This document shows positions 33,816-44,093 of a stretch of DNA of 59,275 nucleotides, one piece after another; position 1 is the first letter of the stretch; every line of letters starts with the position of its first letter. The DNA is taken from positions 1 to 59,275 of the forward strand of contig CACXSA010000017.1 in the NCBI GenBank assembly GCA_902770195.1, in the 5' to 3' direction. Position numbers and translations under genes: made by a program. Source of the stretch: an uncultured Prevotellaceae bacterium. GTDB taxonomy: Bacteria; Bacteroidota; Bacteroidia; Bacteroidales; Bacteroidaceae. Below the pieces are notes generated by a model that was not told the DNA's origin, did not search any database, and saw nothing but the letters and a program-made list of their open reading frames with translations.

Positions 33816-35732
33816 ATGTTTCATAAGAAGTTTTATTTTTATTTCCCATTTTTGCTTTTGGTGTGTGTGTTATCGACACCTGTATATGCTGTAACGAGTA
33901 CTGCGGATAATTTTCCAATGGATTCGTTGCAAATTGATGAGGTTGTAGTTACAGGTACTCGTAACGCTACGGATATACGTCATTTGCCCATGACGGTCAA
34001 TGTGATAGGTCGTCAACAGCTGACAGAACAGCACCAGATAAGTATTCTTCCCACCGTGATGCAACAAGTCCCAGGACTCTTTGTGACATCACGTTCCATG
34101 ATGGGTTATGGCGTCTCGACAGGTGCAGCAGGAGGCATTAACCTTCGCGGTATCACAGGTGGTGCTGGTCAATTGTTGGTGCTCATTGACGGTCATCCCC
34201 AATATCAGGGAATTTTCGGACATCCTATTTCCGACAGCTATCAGACATTGATGGCTGAGCGTGTAGAGGTGCTGCGTGGACCAGCCTCTGTGCTTTATGG
34301 CTCTAATGCGATGGGTGGTGTCATCAATATCGTGACTCGGGCAACACATGAAGATGGTGTCAATACAATGGTCAATATAGGTGCAGGAAGTTATGGTACC
34401 ATTCAGGCAGAGGCCACTAATCAGGTGAGGAGTGGTCGTTTCAGCAGTACCGTTGCCGTGCAATATGGACGTAGTGACAACCACCGTCCCAATATGGGTT
34501 TTGAGCAGTATGGAGGTTATCTCAAGCTGGGGTATGATTTCAATAGCCATTGGAATGCCTATGTGGATGCCAATATCACCCATTTCAATGCCAGCAATCC
34601 AGGAACTACAGACCAGCCCAAAATAGAGAATGATCAGTGGATAACTCGTGGCGTTGTTTCTGCTGCTGTGGAAAACCATTATGGGAACACATCAGGAGCA
34701 TTGAGTGTATATAGCAATTTCGGACGTCATAAAATTAATGACGGCTATAATGCCAATGGTGGAAAGCCACAGACAGACCTTTTCCGTTCGAAGGATGCGC
34801 TGACAGGTGTCTCATGGTATCAAAGTATCCGGTTCTTCGAAGGGAATCGCATTACTGCAGGTGTTGACTATCAACACATTTATGGCAATGCGTATTATAC
34901 GGATCGTGAGACGGGTAATACTGTCACGACACCACAGCGTATGATGCAAAGTTGTCATTCTCATGCCAATGAGATTGCTGGTTATGTTGACTTCAGGCAG
35001 GATGTCTTCTCATGGCTTACATTTGATGCAGGGATGCGCTATGACCATCATTCGAAAGCTGGTGGGGAATGGATTCCACAGGTCGGGCTGGTTGTACGCC
35101 CCTTAGCAACAGGTGAGTTGAAAGCGATGGCGAGCAAGGGCTTCCGCAATCCCACTCCTAAGGAGATGTTCCTTTATAAGCCAGCTAACGAGGAGTTAAA
35201 AGCAGAACGTCTTTGGAACTATGAACTGTCGTGGCGTCATAGGATAGATGCTTTGTCTTATGGAGTTAACCTTTTCTACATAAAAGGTGATAATATGATT
35301 CAGACGGTTACCGTCGATGGTAGTCCTAAGAATGTCAACACAGGGGAAATCAAGAACTATGGTGCAGAATTGGAGGCCAAGTATCGTATGAATAAGTACT
35401 GGAGCCTGAACACTAATCACGCCTTTCTCCATATGGAAAATCCAGTAGTTGCTGCTCCCAAGTATAAAGGTTTCTTGGGTGTTGACTACCATTGCGAGAA
35501 ACTAACGGTCAATGGTGGATTACAGTATGTCAATAGTCTCTATACTGCTGTGGGGAATGTTGAAAAGAAAGAGAACTTCTGGCTTCTGAATCTTGCTGCG
35601 ACCTATGCTATTACTGACAATGTGTCACTATGGGCGCGTGGCGAGAATCTGTTAGCACAGCGTTATGAAATCAACCTTGGTTACCCCATGCCCCGTGCTA
35701 CGTTTACGGGTGGTGTGAATATTCATTTTTAA
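33816..35732 (+). CDS. TonB-dependent outer-membrane receptor
   Basis: The protein has a signal peptide (MFHKKFYF to YAV) and then a TonB-box-like IDEVVVTGTR. The plug domain (about residues 45-165) contains the INLRGI and VEVLRGPASVLYGSNAMGGVINIVTR motifs, and a 22-strand barrel follows to the terminal aromatic residue (GGVNIHF). The length of about 638 residues and the lack of a carboxypeptidase-like N-terminal domain set it apart from SusC-type receptors. It resembles BtuB/FepA-like receptors for vitamins or metal chelates. The start at 33816 fits the promoter; the longer frame starts in it. The ECF S-component gene follows 11 bp later, so a shared substrate is likely. Confidence 0.92.
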   Translation: MFHKKFYFYFPFLLLVCVLSTPVYAVTSTADNFPMDSLQIDEVVVTGTRNATDIRHLPMTVNVIGRQQLTEQHQISILPTVMQQVPGLFVTSRSMMGYGVSTGAAGGINLRGITGGAGQLLVLIDGHPQYQGIFGHPISDSYQTLMAERVEVLRGPASVLYGSNAMGGVINIVTRATHEDGVNTMVNIGAGSYGTIQAEATNQVRSGRFSSTVAVQYGRSDNHRPNMGFEQYGGYLKLGYDFNSHWNAYVDANITHFNASNPGTTDQPKIENDQWITRGVVSAAVENHYGNTSGALSVYSNFGRHKINDGYNANGGKPQTDLFRSKDALTGVSWYQSIRFFEGNRITAGVDYQHIYGNAYYTDRETGNTVTTPQRMMQSCHSHANEIAGYVDFRQDVFSWLTFDAGMRYDHHSKAGGEWIPQVGLVVRPLATGELKAMASKGFRNPTPKEMFLYKPANEELKAERLWNYELSWRHRIDALSYGVNLFYIKGDNMIQTVTVDGSPKNVNTGEIKNYGAELEAKYRMNKYWSLNTNHAFLHMENPVVAAPKYKGFLGVDYHCEKLTVNGGLQYVNSLYTAVGNVEKKENFWLLNLAATYAITDNVSLWARGENLLAQRYEINLGYPMPRATFTGGVNIHF

Positions 35733-35743
35733 TTTTATACAAT

Positions 35744-36244
35744 ATGGAAACAACAGCAAGACTTTACAATCTCAATTACGATGAGGCAAGAACCTATCTG
35801 TGGACTGCTCTTTTTGTGGTTTGCAACATGCTGCTGCCTCATTTGTTTCATCTCATTCCTCAGGGCGGTATTATCTTTGCGCCCCTTTCCTTTGTGATAC
35901 TGGCTGGGGCATATAAGCTAGGATGGCGTGTAGGCCTGTTGGCTGCTTTGGCTTCACCGCTGGTGAATCATCTGCTGACTGGTATGCCTGCATGGGGTGT
36001 TATGCCGGTAATGACACTTAAACTGGTCGTTTTGGCTTTGGTGGCAGGTCTTACTGCCCAGTATTTTAAGAAAGTTTCTGTCATCCTGCTTGTGGGTGTC
36101 GTTCTTGCTTCTATACTGATAGGCGGATTAGGTGAGCTTATTATTACCGGGGGGCTTGTGGCAACCATTCAGGATGTTACGGTAGGATGGCCTGGACTCT
36201 TGCTGCAAATCGTAGGAACCTATTTGGTTTGTAAATACTTGTAA
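35744..36244 (+). CDS. ECF transporter S-component-like membrane protein
   Basis: The 166-residue protein has about six membrane helices. The pattern GGIIFAPLSFVILAGAYKLGW and PLVNHLLTGMPAWGVMPVM resembles the substrate-binding S-components of energy-coupling factor (ECF) transporters, in particular those with a LPMH-type second helix. No EcfA, EcfA' or EcfT gene is in the window, so it either shares a distant ECF module or works alone. The tight spacing with the TonB receptor suggests one transport route for a vitamin-like substrate. Its identity is unknown. Confidence 0.75.
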   Translation: METTARLYNLNYDEARTYLWTALFVVCNMLLPHLFHLIPQGGIIFAPLSFVILAGAYKLGWRVGLLAALASPLVNHLLTGMPAWGVMPVMTLKLVVLALVAGLTAQYFKKVSVILLVGVVLASILIGGLGELIITGGLVATIQDVTVGWPGLLLQIVGTYLVCKYL

Positions 36245-36284
36245 TTTTTTTGACGGAAAAAGAACAACGTAACGGGATATTTCG

Positions 36285-36292
36285 TATATTTG
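36285..36292 (+). promoter_or_regulatory. -7 element of the ald promoter
   Basis: TATATTTG followed by CATCG matches TAnnTTTG. A TTTG lies at 36249 but is 32 bp away, too far for the usual spacing. The ald start is 34 bp downstream. Confidence 0.55.
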
Positions 36293-36326
36293 CATCGTAA
36301 ATGTTTAACAAAAACCTAAGAGATTT

Positions 36327-37430
36327 ATGAAAGTAGGAATTCCCAAAGAGATTAAGAACAACGAGAATCGTGTAGGCATGACTCCAGCAGGAGTGGCAGA
36401 GCTGACAAGAAGAGGTCATCTGGTATGTGTACAGCATACTGCTGGTGAGGGCTCTGGTTTCACGGATGAAGAATATGTCAAGGCTGGTGCAAATATCTTG
36501 CCTGGAATAGACGATGTGTATAGGGAGTGTGACATGATAGTGAAGGTAAAAGAGCCCATAGAGCCGGAATACAAACTGGTGAGAAAGGGACAGTTGCTTT
36601 TCACCTATTTTCATTTTGCCTGCGAAAAGGAATTGACCGACGCGATGCTGAAAAGTGGAGCTGTTTGTCTGGCTTACGAGACGGTACAACTACCCAATGG
36701 AACATTGCCCCTGTTGCAACCGATGAGTGAGGTGGCAGGTCGAATGGCCACACTGAATGGTGCTTATTATCTGCAGAAGACAAAGGGTGGAAAGGGCAAG
36801 CTGATTAGTGGCGTTCCTGGAGTAAGCCCCGCCCGAGTACTGGTGCTTGGCGGTGGTGTGGTTGGCGAAGCTGCCGCACTGATGGCCGCTGGATTGGGGG
36901 CAGATGTGACGATAGCGGATGTCTCGCTTCCGAGGTTGCGCCAGTTGGATATAGAGACACCTGCCAATGTGCATACGTTATACTCCTCGGAGCATAATAT
37001 CCGTCAGCAGTTACCTTCCGTTGACATCGTGGTGGGCAGCGTGCTGGTGCCTGGCGATAAGACTCCCCATCTGATAACCCGTGACATGCTGAAATTGATG
37101 GAACCAGGAACCGTACTGGTGGATGTGGCGATAGACCAGGGAGGATGCTTCGAGACGTCGCATCCCACCACACATAGTGAACCCGTATATACATTGGACG
37201 GTATCGTACACTACTGTGTAGCAAATATCCCTGGCGCAGTACCCAACACATCGACACTGGCATTGACCAATGCCACATTGCGATATGCTGTTGCGTTGGC
37301 TGACAAGGGATGGCAACAGGCATGTCGGGATGATGAGGCTTTGGCGAAAGGCCTGAATATCATAGACGGGAAAGTGGTGTATAAAGCTGTTGCTGACGTG
37401 TTCGGACTGCCGTATGAGGCGTTTTGCTAG
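36327..37430 (+). CDS. ald: alanine dehydrogenase
   Basis: The enzyme interconverts L-alanine and pyruvate plus ammonia with NAD(H). The family start MKVGIPKEIKNNENRVG, the substrate-binding region YFHFACEKEL, the nucleotide fold VLGGGVVGEAAALMAAGLGADV and the end DVFGLPYEA are all present. The 367-residue length is normal. It has its own promoter, and a terminator follows that also carries the next gene's promoter. Confidence 0.96.
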   Translation: MKVGIPKEIKNNENRVGMTPAGVAELTRRGHLVCVQHTAGEGSGFTDEEYVKAGANILPGIDDVYRECDMIVKVKEPIEPEYKLVRKGQLLFTYFHFACEKELTDAMLKSGAVCLAYETVQLPNGTLPLLQPMSEVAGRMATLNGAYYLQKTKGGKGKLISGVPGVSPARVLVLGGGVVGEAAALMAAGLGADVTIADVSLPRLRQLDIETPANVHTLYSSEHNIRQQLPSVDIVVGSVLVPGDKTPHLITRDMLKLMEPGTVLVDVAIDQGGCFETSHPTTHSEPVYTLDGIVHYCVANIPGAVPNTSTLALTNATLRYAVALADKGWQQACRDDEALAKGLNIIDGKVVYKAVADVFGLPYEAFC

Positions 37431-37464
37431 TGAAAAGTTAGAAGTGAAAAGTGAAGATTGAGAA
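37430..37464. repeat. heptanucleotide-periodic spacer
   Basis: GTGAAAA, GTTAGAA, GTGAAAA, GTGAAGA and TTGAGAA follow one another in 7-bp steps from the ald stop to the next hairpin. Confidence 0.7.
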
Positions 37465-37465
37465 G

Positions 37466-37512
37466 AAAATGGGGCTGACGTTTGGCAGTCCCATTTTTTA
37501 TAGGTAACTTTG
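37466..37512 (+). promoter_or_regulatory. terminator-promoter hairpin module, copy 1
   Basis: AATGGGGCTG (37468-37477) pairs with CAGTCCCATT (37486-37495) around loop ACGTTTGG, with one G-U, and T-rich DNA follows. The TTTG in the loop (37481-37484) is 20 bp from TAACTTTG (37505-37512). The hairpin can end ald, while the same DNA is the promoter of the DMP19-like gene. Confidence 0.75.
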
Positions 37513-37520
37513 CGGCGATT

Positions 37521-38024
37521 ATGAAAGAAGTGATAATAGAAGATGCCGAGTTGCGACAGGTCGCAGCTAAAGGTATGGATGCATTTGTAGGTGCATTCAT
37601 ACAGGCTATCAAAGACGCCATAGGTGGTGAATTGACGGCAGAAACGCTGGGCGAGCTGAATAGCGATCAGGTTACTCTGCTGGCATGGGATGTGCTGCAT
37701 GAAGAGGTGATGGACGGTGGTTTTGTACAACTGATACATAACGGCTATGGTCCGTTTATTTTCAAGAATCCGTTTGCTAAAGCTGTCAAGTTGTGGGGCA
37801 TGAGGGAATTGTCCAAACTGGTTTATGATGCCCACACATTGTATAATAAATACCACGAGCAGTTGGAACAGGAATGCACAGACGAAGAGTTTATGGCGTT
37901 GTTTGAACAATTCCCAGAATTTGACGATATGGACGATGAGTTCGTGGAGAAGGAAGAGGAATGGACGGAAATGATAGCACGTTATATCGATGAACACATT
38001 GAGCGCTTTGCAAGTGTTCGCTGA
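37521..38024 (+). CDS. DMP19-like (DUF4375) acidic protein
   Basis: An acidic 167-residue protein. The stretch LAWDVLHEEVMDGGFVQLIHNGYGPFIF and the following FAKAVKLWGM match DUF4375, the domain of the Neisseria DNA-mimic protein DMP19. The C-terminal part is very rich in Glu and Asp (FDDMDDEFVEKEEE). DMP19 blocks a DNA-binding repressor in Neisseria; whether this homologue mimics DNA is not known. The start at 37521 is chosen because the promoter's -7 element ends at 37512. smpB follows 16 bp later. Confidence 0.8.
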   Translation: MKEVIIEDAELRQVAAKGMDAFVGAFIQAIKDAIGGELTAETLGELNSDQVTLLAWDVLHEEVMDGGFVQLIHNGYGPFIFKNPFAKAVKLWGMRELSKLVYDAHTLYNKYHEQLEQECTDEEFMALFEQFPEFDDMDDEFVEKEEEWTEMIARYIDEHIERFASVR

Positions 38025-38040
38025 GTATTGAATAGAAACA

Positions 38041-38523
38041 ATGAACAAGGAAGAAGAACTGATCAGGAAGAAAAGTCCTGTAAATATAAGAAACAAGAAA
38101 GCCTCGTTTGAATATTTCTTCATTGAGACTTATACTGCCGGTATCGTATTGACGGGTACGGAAATCAAAAGTATCCGACTGGGAAAGGCCAGTTTGGTGG
38201 ATACGTATTGCATCATTACCAATGGAGAACTATGGGTAAAGGGCATGAATGTATCACCGTATTTCTATGGCTCGTACAATAACCACGAGATGAAACGCGA
38301 CAGGAAATTGCTGTTAACGAGGAAAGAGATACAGAAACTGGCTGCTGCTACGAAACAGACAGGCTATACCATCATACCCCTGCTGGTATTTATTGACCAA
38401 AAAGGCAGGGCAAAAATGGATATTGCACTCTGTAAGGGTAAAAAGGAGTTTGATAAGCGCCAGACATTAAAGGAAAAGGAAGACAAGCGTGAGATGGATC
38501 GCGCCATGAAGGTATTTAGATGA
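38041..38523 (+). CDS. smpB: SsrA-binding protein SmpB
   Basis: SmpB guides tmRNA into stalled ribosomes. The family start region [13 protein letters not shown], the motif [19 protein letters not shown] and the basic C-terminal tail [20 protein letters not shown] are present. The 160-residue length is usual. The stop overlaps the metH start (ATGA), suggesting coupled translation. The tmRNA gene itself is not in the window. Confidence 0.97.
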   Translation: MNKEEELIRKKSPVNIRNKKASFEYFFIETYTAGIVLTGTEIKSIRLGKASLVDTYCIITNGELWVKGMNVSPYFYGSYNNHEMKRDRKLLLTRKEIQKLAAATKQTGYTIIPLLVFIDQKGRAKMDIALCKGKKEFDKRQTLKEKEDKREMDRAMKVFR

Positions 38524-41246
38524 TAACAACACTGGAAGACTTAGCGAAGAAGAGAATTCTTATCCTGGATGGTGCTATGGGCACTATGATTGGTGAGATG
38601 ACGGGCAAGACGGGTAACTCTGATGAGTTAAACCTGACGAACCCTGATCTTATCAAGGAGATACATCGCAGATATCTGAAGGCTGGAGCTGACATCATTA
38701 CCACCAATACTTTCAGTGCTCAGCGCGTATCCCAATCAGACTATCACCTGGAGGAAAAGGCACGTGAGATAGCTTTGCAGGGAGCCCGTATAGCACGCCA
38801 GTGTGCCGATGAATACGCTTCGTCGGACAAGCCACGCTTTGTGGCAGGCTCTATCGGTCCTACGAACAAGACATGCTCTATGTCGCCAGACGTGAGCAAC
38901 CCTGCGCTCCGAGACCTGACCTACGATGAGTTGTGGGATGCCTATTATGAGGAGGCAGACGCGCTGATAGAGGGTGGGGTGGATGCCCTGTTGATAGAGA
39001 CTGTTTTCGATACGCTGAATGCTAAGGTGGCTATTGACGCCTCTATGCAAGCGATGGAAAAATACGGAAAGAAACTGCCCTTGATGTTAAGCATCACCGT
39101 GAGTGACCTTGCAGGTAGAACGCTTAGTGGACAGACTCTCGATGCCGTATTGGCGAGTGTAAGCACATACCCCATATTCAGCATCGGCCTGAATTGTTCG
39201 TTTGGTGCAAAGCAGATGTTGCCCTTTTTACGGCAACTGGCACGTAAAGCACCCTATTACGTCAGTGCCTATCCGAATGCTGGATTGCCTAATGCTATGG
39301 GACTCTACGATGAGACAGCGGAGAGCATGGCACCACAGATGGGACAGATGGTCGAAGAAGGACTGGTGAATATTATTGGCGGATGTTGTGGAACAGACGA
39401 CCGCTTCATTGAGAAATACCAGTCTCTCGTGGAGGGTAAAGTACCCAGGAAACCGGCATCAAAACCTACAACCATGTGGCTCAGCGGTCTCGACCTGTTG
39501 GATGTGACCAGTGATGTCCGCTTTGTCAATGTCGGAGAAAGATGTAATGTGGCAGGCTCGAGAAAGTTCCTCAGGCTGATTAAGGAAAGACAATATGATG
39601 AGGCAGTCTCTATAGCCCGTAAACAGGTGACTGACGGGGCTTTGATTATTGACATCAACATGGATGACGGATTGCTGGATGCAAAGAAGGAAATGGTAAA
39701 CTTTCTGAACATGATAGCATCGGAGCCTGACATTGCATCGGTTCCTGTTATGCTCGACTCATCCGATTGGGATGTGATTGTTAGTGGACTGAAATGTGTA
39801 CAGGGAAAGAGCATCGTAAACAGCATTTCGCTAAAAGAAGGCGAAGAGGTCTTCATCCAGCATGCTAAGGATGTGAAACGTTATGGTGCTGCCGTTGTGG
39901 TGATGTGCTTTGATGAAGAAGGACAGGCTACTACCTATGAACGTCGAATCGCAATAGCACAAAGAGCGTATAACATCCTAACTCAGAAAGTCGGACTAAA
40001 TCCACTCGATATAATATTCGATCCTAACATTCTGGCTGTGGCAACTGGAATGTCTGAGCATAATGCCTATGCTGCAGACTTTATCAAAGCAACAGCATGG
40101 ATAAAAGAAAACCTACCTGGTGCACACGTCAGTGGAGGTGTCAGCAACTTGTCGTTCTCGTTCCGTGGAAACAATTATATCCGCGAGGCGATGCATGCTG
40201 TATTCCTCTATCATGCCATACAGGCAGGAATGGACTTTGGTATCGTTAATCCTGCGACAAAAGTTCTTTATACAGATATTCCCCAAGATCAGCTTGACAT
40301 CTTAGAAGACGTTATCCTTAACAGGAAAGATGACGCGTCAGAGAAGTTGATTGCATTGGCTGCTGATTTAGCTGCTCAGGCAGAGCAGTCCACGAAGGAG
40401 ACTACGGGGAATAGTGACGCTGGTATGACGGGTAACACTAGTTTAAATAGAAAAGTAATATCTGTCGATGAGCGTCTGCAACAAGCTTTGATAAAAGGGG
40501 TGGGCGATTATCTGCGTGAAGACTTGGAAGAGGCCTTGCAGAAATATCCGAAAGCAGTTAACATCATTGAAGGACCTTTGATGACAGGTATGAATAAGGT
40601 GGGAGAAATGTTTGGGGCAGGAAAGATGTTCTTGCCTCAGGTGGTGAAAACTGCCCGGACCATGAAACAGGCCGTTTCCATCCTGCAGCCGTATATAGAA
40701 GCAGGCCAGTCCGAAGGTGCCAAAAAAGCCGGAAAGGTGCTGCTGGCTACCGTAAAAGGCGATGTTCACGATATTGGAAAGAATATAGTCGGTGTGATAC
40801 TCGCCTGTAACAACTATGAAGTCATAGACATGGGTGTCATGGTACCCGCAGAGCAGATAGTGCGTAAGGCGAAGGAAGAGCAAGTAGATATGATAGGACT
40901 ATCAGGACTTATCACCCCATCGCTTGAGGAAATGGTAAATGTGGCGCACGAGATGCAGCGAGCAGGACTCGACATTCCCATCATGATAGGTGGTGCTACC
41001 ACTAGCGAACTGCATGTAGCCTTGAAAATAGCTCCTGTCTATGGTGGGCCTGTGGTGTGGATGAAAGATGCCTCACAGAACGCTTTGGTTGCTGCCAGGC
41101 TGATGAACAAAGAGGAGGAACAACAGATGGAAAAGGAGTTGGATGCGAAATATGAACATCTGCGCCATACCTATGAGACAGAACAGCAGCAGTTGCTGTC
41201 ACTGGAGGAGGCGAGAAAAAAGAAACCTAACTTGTGGGAATCATAA
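38520..41246 (+). CDS. metH: cobalamin-dependent methionine synthase, without activation domain
   Basis: MetH methylates homocysteine from methyltetrahydrofolate using B12. Three domains are seen. The homocysteine domain (about residues 1-330) has zinc ligands in GLNCS and GGCCGT. The pterin domain (about 340-620) includes [14 protein letters not shown]. The B12 domain (about 645-880) has the [11 protein letters not shown] histidine loop. The AdoMet-binding reactivation domain is absent; in Bacteroidota it can be a separate protein. Near residue 25-40 ([17 protein letters not shown]) the sequence is about ten residues shorter than I expect, in frame. It follows smpB with a 4-bp overlap. Confidence 0.95.
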   Translation: MITTLEDLAKKRILILDGAMGTMIGEMTGKTGNSDELNLTNPDLIKEIHRRYLKAGADIITTNTFSAQRVSQSDYHLEEKAREIALQGARIARQCADEYASSDKPRFVAGSIGPTNKTCSMSPDVSNPALRDLTYDELWDAYYEEADALIEGGVDALLIETVFDTLNAKVAIDASMQAMEKYGKKLPLMLSITVSDLAGRTLSGQTLDAVLASVSTYPIFSIGLNCSFGAKQMLPFLRQLARKAPYYVSAYPNAGLPNAMGLYDETAESMAPQMGQMVEEGLVNIIGGCCGTDDRFIEKYQSLVEGKVPRKPASKPTTMWLSGLDLLDVTSDVRFVNVGERCNVAGSRKFLRLIKERQYDEAVSIARKQVTDGALIIDINMDDGLLDAKKEMVNFLNMIASEPDIASVPVMLDSSDWDVIVSGLKCVQGKSIVNSISLKEGEEVFIQHAKDVKRYGAAVVVMCFDEEGQATTYERRIAIAQRAYNILTQKVGLNPLDIIFDPNILAVATGMSEHNAYAADFIKATAWIKENLPGAHVSGGVSNLSFSFRGNNYIREAMHAVFLYHAIQAGMDFGIVNPATKVLYTDIPQDQLDILEDVILNRKDDASEKLIALAADLAAQAEQSTKETTGNSDAGMTGNTSLNRKVISVDERLQQALIKGVGDYLREDLEEALQKYPKAVNIIEGPLMTGMNKVGEMFGAGKMFLPQVVKTARTMKQAVSILQPYIEAGQSEGAKKAGKVLLATVKGDVHDIGKNIVGVILACNNYEVIDMGVMVPAEQIVRKAKEEQVDMIGLSGLITPSLEEMVNVAHEMQRAGLDIPIMIGGATTSELHVALKIAPVYGGPVVWMKDASQNALVAARLMNKEEEQQMEKELDAKYEHLRHTYETEQQQLLSLEEARKKKPNLWES

Positions 41247-41257
41247 TAATTATAATA

Positions 41258-42724
41258 ATGATAATACGAACAAAATTTCTATTAATTGCGTTGTTGTTGA
41301 CGGCTCTGACTATAACGGCTCAACCTAAACGAGAGTTCCGTGGTGCGTGGATTCAGTGTGTCAACGGACAATTTAGGGGTGTTGGCACAAAAACCATGCA
41401 GGAAACGCTGACTTACCAATTGGATGAATTGCAGAAGGATGGTTGTAACGTTATCATCTTCCAAGTGCGTCCAGAGTGCGATGCCCTTTATCAGAGTGCC
41501 ATTGAGCCTTGGAGCTACTATCTGACAGGTCAGCAGGGAAAGGCTCCCCAACCTTATTGGGACCCTTTGGCATGGATGGTAGAACAGTGTCATAAGCGTG
41601 GTATGGAGCTCCATGCCTGGATTAATCCCTATCGTGCCAAGACGAAGGTGGCTCATGCAAATGCTGTGAATCACGTGGTGAGTCAGCATCCTGAGCGTTG
41701 TTTCGAATATGACGGACTGACGCTGCTCAATCCTGCACTGAAGGAGAACCGTGACTATATCTGCCAGGTGGTGACGGATATTCTTGAGCGTTACGATGTC
41801 GATGGACTTCATATTGACGATTATTTCTATCCCTATCCGACACCAGGCATTAGTCTTCCTGATGATGCGTATTTCAGGGCCAACCCTCAGGGATTTACTG
41901 ACAAAGACGATTGGCGCAGAAACAACGTCAACCTGTTTATTGAACAGTTGTGGGCCACTATTAGGACTGTCAAGCCTTGGGTAAAGTTTGGTGTATCGCC
42001 ATTTGGCATCTATCGTAATGAGAAGAACGATCCCAATGGAAGTAAAACCAATGGCTTGCAGAACTACGACCAGTTGTATGCCGACGTTTTGCTATGGGTG
42101 AAGAATGGTTGGGTAGATTATTGTGTTCCCCAGATTTATTGGGAGATTGGCAACAAGGCCGCCGATTATGACGAACTGATACACTGGTGGGACAAGTATT
42201 GCACCAAGACCACGCTGGTGATAGGTGAGGATGTGGAGCGCACTGTTAAGTTTAACCAGATGGCTCGAAAGATGGCTTTGCATGCAGAACTGCCTAATGT
42301 GAAGGGTACAGTTCTGTGGTATGCTAAGGCGGTAGTAGATAATGTGGGCAACTATGGCACACGGCTCAGGGAGTTGTATTGGCGCAATCCTGCTCTGCAG
42401 CCTGTCATGAAGCATATCGACAACAAGGCTCCCAAGAAGCCTCGAAAGGTACAGGCTGTTGATGTTGAAGGTCAGAAAGTATTATTCTGGACAGCTCCGA
42501 AAGGCGAGGGGTGGAAGGATGCTGCTGCCAACTATGTGGTATATCGCTTCAATCAGGGTGATAAGGTGACTGTTGACGATGCGTCGAAGATAGTTGCTAT
42601 TACCAGCGATACCCACTATGAGATGCCGCGGGAGACTCCAGGCACCAAATGTACCTATGCAGTAACAGCCCTCGACCGTATGCAGAACGAGAGCAGCTAT
42701 AAGAAAGTAAAGGTGAAATATTAG
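41258..42724 (+). CDS. GHL10-type (DUF187) glycoside hydrolase-like exported protein
   Basis: The protein has a signal peptide (about residues 1-20, ending TITAQ) and then a (beta/alpha)8 domain with FRGAWIQCVNGQF, ECDALYQSAIEPWS, LHAWINPYRA and DGLHIDDYFYP. This is the family 10 hydrolase-like domain. An FN3-like domain closes it (about residues 395-488). Related proteins may act on peptidoglycan or glycans in the envelope. The substrate is not proven. The start at 41258 follows the metH stop by 11 bp. Confidence 0.88.
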   Translation: MIIRTKFLLIALLLTALTITAQPKREFRGAWIQCVNGQFRGVGTKTMQETLTYQLDELQKDGCNVIIFQVRPECDALYQSAIEPWSYYLTGQQGKAPQPYWDPLAWMVEQCHKRGMELHAWINPYRAKTKVAHANAVNHVVSQHPERCFEYDGLTLLNPALKENRDYICQVVTDILERYDVDGLHIDDYFYPYPTPGISLPDDAYFRANPQGFTDKDDWRRNNVNLFIEQLWATIRTVKPWVKFGVSPFGIYRNEKNDPNGSKTNGLQNYDQLYADVLLWVKNGWVDYCVPQIYWEIGNKAADYDELIHWWDKYCTKTTLVIGEDVERTVKFNQMARKMALHAELPNVKGTVLWYAKAVVDNVGNYGTRLRELYWRNPALQPVMKHIDNKAPKKPRKVQAVDVEGQKVLFWTAPKGEGWKDAAANYVVYRFNQGDKVTVDDASKIVAITSDTHYEMPRETPGTKCTYAVTALDRMQNESSYKKVKVKY

Positions 42725-42764
42725 GCCTTCAGATAAGGTTGCTCTTTGTCCTGGCTAAAGACAT

Positions 42765-43412
42765 TTAATGCCTAAGATAAGGGTTATACCTCAATTCTTC
42801 CTCTATCGTGCTTTGGGGACCGTGTCCTGAGAGCACGATAGTTTCTTTCGGTAGGTTGGCAACCACGTTTGACAGGCTCTGTTCCATCTGTTCCCACGAT
42901 CCTCCGTCAAAGTCGGTGCGCCCGATGCTCATGCGGAACAAGGTGTCGCCAGTAAAACAGGTGTGCTCTTCTTCGCAATAGATAAGTGCAGAACCAGGGG
43001 TGTGTCCAGGAGTTTGCACCACCTTCAGGGTATGGCTTCCGAAGGTAATGGTGTCGCCGTCTTTCAACCATCGCCCTACTTCTGGCTGATCTTGGTTTAT
43101 GTCGATACCAAAGAGATCGGTGGCTTGTTTCGGCAAGTCCTCAATGAGATAATCGTCTTCGCTGCACACTTCAACTTTCAGCCCAAATTCATTGAAAATG
43201 GTACTGTTGCCGAAGTTATGGTCCAAGTGGCCATGAGTGGCAATGAGGTGAACAGGTCTAAGATTTCCCTTCCGTATATAGTTGATAATAGCATCTTTCT
43301 CTTCATGATAGAAAGCACCACAGTCAATGATGACACATTCCTGCGTGTCGTCGCTCACCACATAACAATTCTCCTCCAAAGGGTTACACGTAAATCTCTT
43401 AATCTGAATCAT
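42765..43412 (-). CDS. MBL-fold metallo-hydrolase, glyoxalase II-like
   Basis: The metallo-beta-lactamase fold has the zinc motif THGHLDH, later ligands in TPGHTPGS and CFTGDTLFR, and the final GHGPQSTIEEE. The set is typical of small hydroxyacylglutathione-hydrolase-like proteins, but the natural substrate in Bacteroidota is unknown. I chose the ATG at 43412 (MIQIKRF), which matches the family start. It has 215 residues. Confidence 0.9.
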   Translation of the reverse strand: MIQIKRFTCNPLEENCYVVSDDTQECVIIDCGAFYHEEKDAIINYIRKGNLRPVHLIATHGHLDHNFGNSTIFNEFGLKVEVCSEDDYLIEDLPKQATDLFGIDINQDQPEVGRWLKDGDTITFGSHTLKVVQTPGHTPGSALIYCEEEHTCFTGDTLFRMSIGRTDFDGGSWEQMEQSLSNVVANLPKETIVLSGHGPQSTIEEELRYNPYLRH

Positions 43413-43430
43413 AACCATTAATAATTAATC

Positions 43431-43472
43431 ATTCACCATGAACCTTGAACCACGAACCACGAACCACGATTT
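43431..43472. repeat. heptanucleotide-periodic spacer
   Basis: ATGAACC, TTGAACC, ACGAACC, ACGAACC and flanking words sit in exact 7-bp steps between the MBL and rsmG genes. Confidence 0.85.
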
Positions 43473-44091
43473 ATACAGGAACATAGATGCAATGTTTCTC
43501 CTTAAACCATTCCTCATCGAACCATGCGCTGATGTCTTCATTCTCTACTATGCGGTGGAAGGGCTGTGTCTCGGCTTGTATATCACCGCCTTTCAGACAG
43601 ATCACCCCGTTGGGCATGGCATTGTGCTGCTCTTTAGAAACATTCTTCCGCACTATCTTCATAAGGTCGGGTAGCGGCATGACAGCACGGCTGACCACGA
43701 AGTCGAACTTTCCCTTCTCGTCCTCGCCTCGTAGATGTTCGGGATGGCAGTTCTTCAATCCGATGGCATTGCTTACCTCTTGAGCCACCCGTATTTTCTT
43801 TCCCGTTCCGTCAATCAGTTTGAAGTCGCATTCAGGAAAAAGAATGGCCAGAGGAATGCCCGGGAATCCACCTCCCGTACCAAAGTCGAGGATGCGTGTC
43901 CCTGGTGTGAACTGAATCATCTTGGCGATGGCCAGCGAGTGGAGTACGTGATGTTCGTAGAGATTGTCAATGTCTTTGCGGGATATGACATTAATCTTTG
44001 CGTTCCAGTCACGATACAAAGCATCGAGAGCAGCAAACTGTTCTTGCTGCCCGATGCTTATGTGTGGGAAATATTTCAGGATGATGTCCAT
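43471..44091 (-). CDS. rsmG: 16S rRNA (guanine527-N7)-methyltransferase RsmG
   Basis: RsmG methylates G527 of 16S rRNA. The SAM-binding site ILDFGTGGGFPGIPLAILFP and the later FDFVVSRAV are clear. Its length of about 206 residues is normal. The start is the ATG at 44091 or 44094; the open frame starts at a TTG inside the repeat. It lies downstream of rho, separated by a 7-bp periodic spacer. Confidence 0.96.
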   Translation of the reverse strand: MDIILKYFPHISIGQQEQFAALDALYRDWNAKINVISRKDIDNLYEHHVLHSLAIAKMIQFTPGTRILDFGTGGGFPGIPLAILFPECDFKLIDGTGKKIRVAQEVSNAIGLKNCHPEHLRGEDEKGKFDFVVSRAVMPLPDLMKIVRKNVSKEQHNAMPNGVICLKGGDIQAETQPFHRIVENEDISAWFDEEWFKEKHCIYVPV

Positions 44092-44093
44092 CA

